Source: Cohaesibacter marisflavi
GTDB lineage: Bacteria > Pseudomonadota > Alphaproteobacteria > Rhizobiales > Cohaesibacteraceae
NCBI RefSeq assembly: GCF_900115225.1
Contig: NZ_FOVR01000002.1
Span: 620,001-684,000, forward strand
Reading direction: 5' to 3'
Length of the DNA stretch: 64,000 nucleotides
Numbering within the stretch: the stretch's first letter is position 1; each line of letters opens with the position of its first letter. This document shows positions 63,900 to 64,000 of this stretch, in pieces. The position numbers and the translations under genes are program-made. A model generated the notes under the pieces. It did not search any database. It was not told where the DNA came from and was given only the letters and a program-made list of their open reading frames with translations.

Positions 63900-64000
63900 C
63901 TAGTCTTCGCTCCCCGCAGACGTTGGTGCCTGAGGCGCACTTTCCGTCCGTCTGGCGCGGGTCTGTGCCTTGCGGCGTTTCAGATTGTCACGCAGGGCTT
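63900..64000 (-). CDS. C-terminal part of a small basic protein (start outside window)
   Basis: The frame reading leftward into the TAG at 63900-63902 ends in LRDNLKRRKAQTRARR followed by a Ser/Ala/Pro-rich tail ending SAGSED. This is like the short Arg/Lys-rich proteins found next to murA in Hyphomicrobiales. Only the last 32 residues are in the window, so the identity is tentative. Confidence 0.55.
   Translation of the reverse strand, partial: ALRDNLKRRKAQTRARRTESAPQAPTSAGSED

Overview
The window looks like chromosomal DNA of a free-living alphaproteobacterium of the Hyphomicrobiales, probably marine. The FixL/FixJ/FixK cascade, the ccoNOQP-ccoGHIS (fixNOQP-fixGHIS) order, ALA-synthase-type HemA, a PdhS/PleC-like cell-cycle kinase, a DUF2948-murA neighbourhood and a tRNA-His with A73 and no encoded extra 5' G all point that way. 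A Cohaesibacter-like organism is my guess from gene content, not a proven assignment. I see no rRNA, insertion sequence, prophage or CRISPR array.

Region by region. 1-4.3 kb: a convergent pair made of a LuxR-type response regulator (cut by the window edge) and a hybrid histidine kinase with a sodium/solute-symporter-like membrane sensor, resembling CrbR/CrbS (ErdR/MxtR). 4.7-6 kb: a class I/II aminotransferase. 6-29 kb: a microaerobic respiration cluster. FixL (heme-PAS kinase), FixJ and FixK are followed by hemN, ccoNOQP, ccoGHIS and hemA. Perfect TTGA-N6-TCAA FixK boxes lie upstream of hemN, ccoN and hemA, each with a CTARR-type -10 candidate 22-23 nt beyond the box. The parts fit one circuit: oxygen loss activates FixL-FixJ, then FixK, which raises the high-affinity cbb3 oxidase together with oxygen-independent and early heme synthesis. 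Unrelated genes sit inside this stretch: a lipoprotein hydrolase, an AbrB-family membrane protein, DedA, LysE, and a chemoreceptor paired with an orphan periplasmic binding protein.

29-41 kb: a mixed region with an orphan B12-binding radical SAM enzyme, a single-domain response regulator, a RecD-like helicase, a TetR regulator, a DegT/StrS-like protein that seems to lack the PLP lysine, an RpiR regulator, a DUF849/BKACE-like protein without its HxH metal ligands, a Nudix hydrolase, and a divergent PLP-dehydratase/MocR-regulator pair with clear operator repeats between them. 41-46.5 kb: a 1491-residue PdhS-like kinase and a phasin.

47-51 kb: tRNA-His, a small secreted protein, and a two-gene operon of a radical SAM protein and a TPR-alpha/beta-hydrolase protein, which I do not recognise as a known system. 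51.3-56.1 kb: a TPP riboswitch controlling a thiamine salvage and uptake operon, thiM-thiE-thiD-thiY-thiZ-thiX. 56-64 kb: a diguanylate cyclase, a glutathione S-transferase, a small protein with a CtrA-like box upstream, a bacterioferritin whose heme-ligand methionine position is tryptophan, an acuR-acuI-like acrylate detoxification pair, a DUF2948 protein, murA, and the tail of a further gene.
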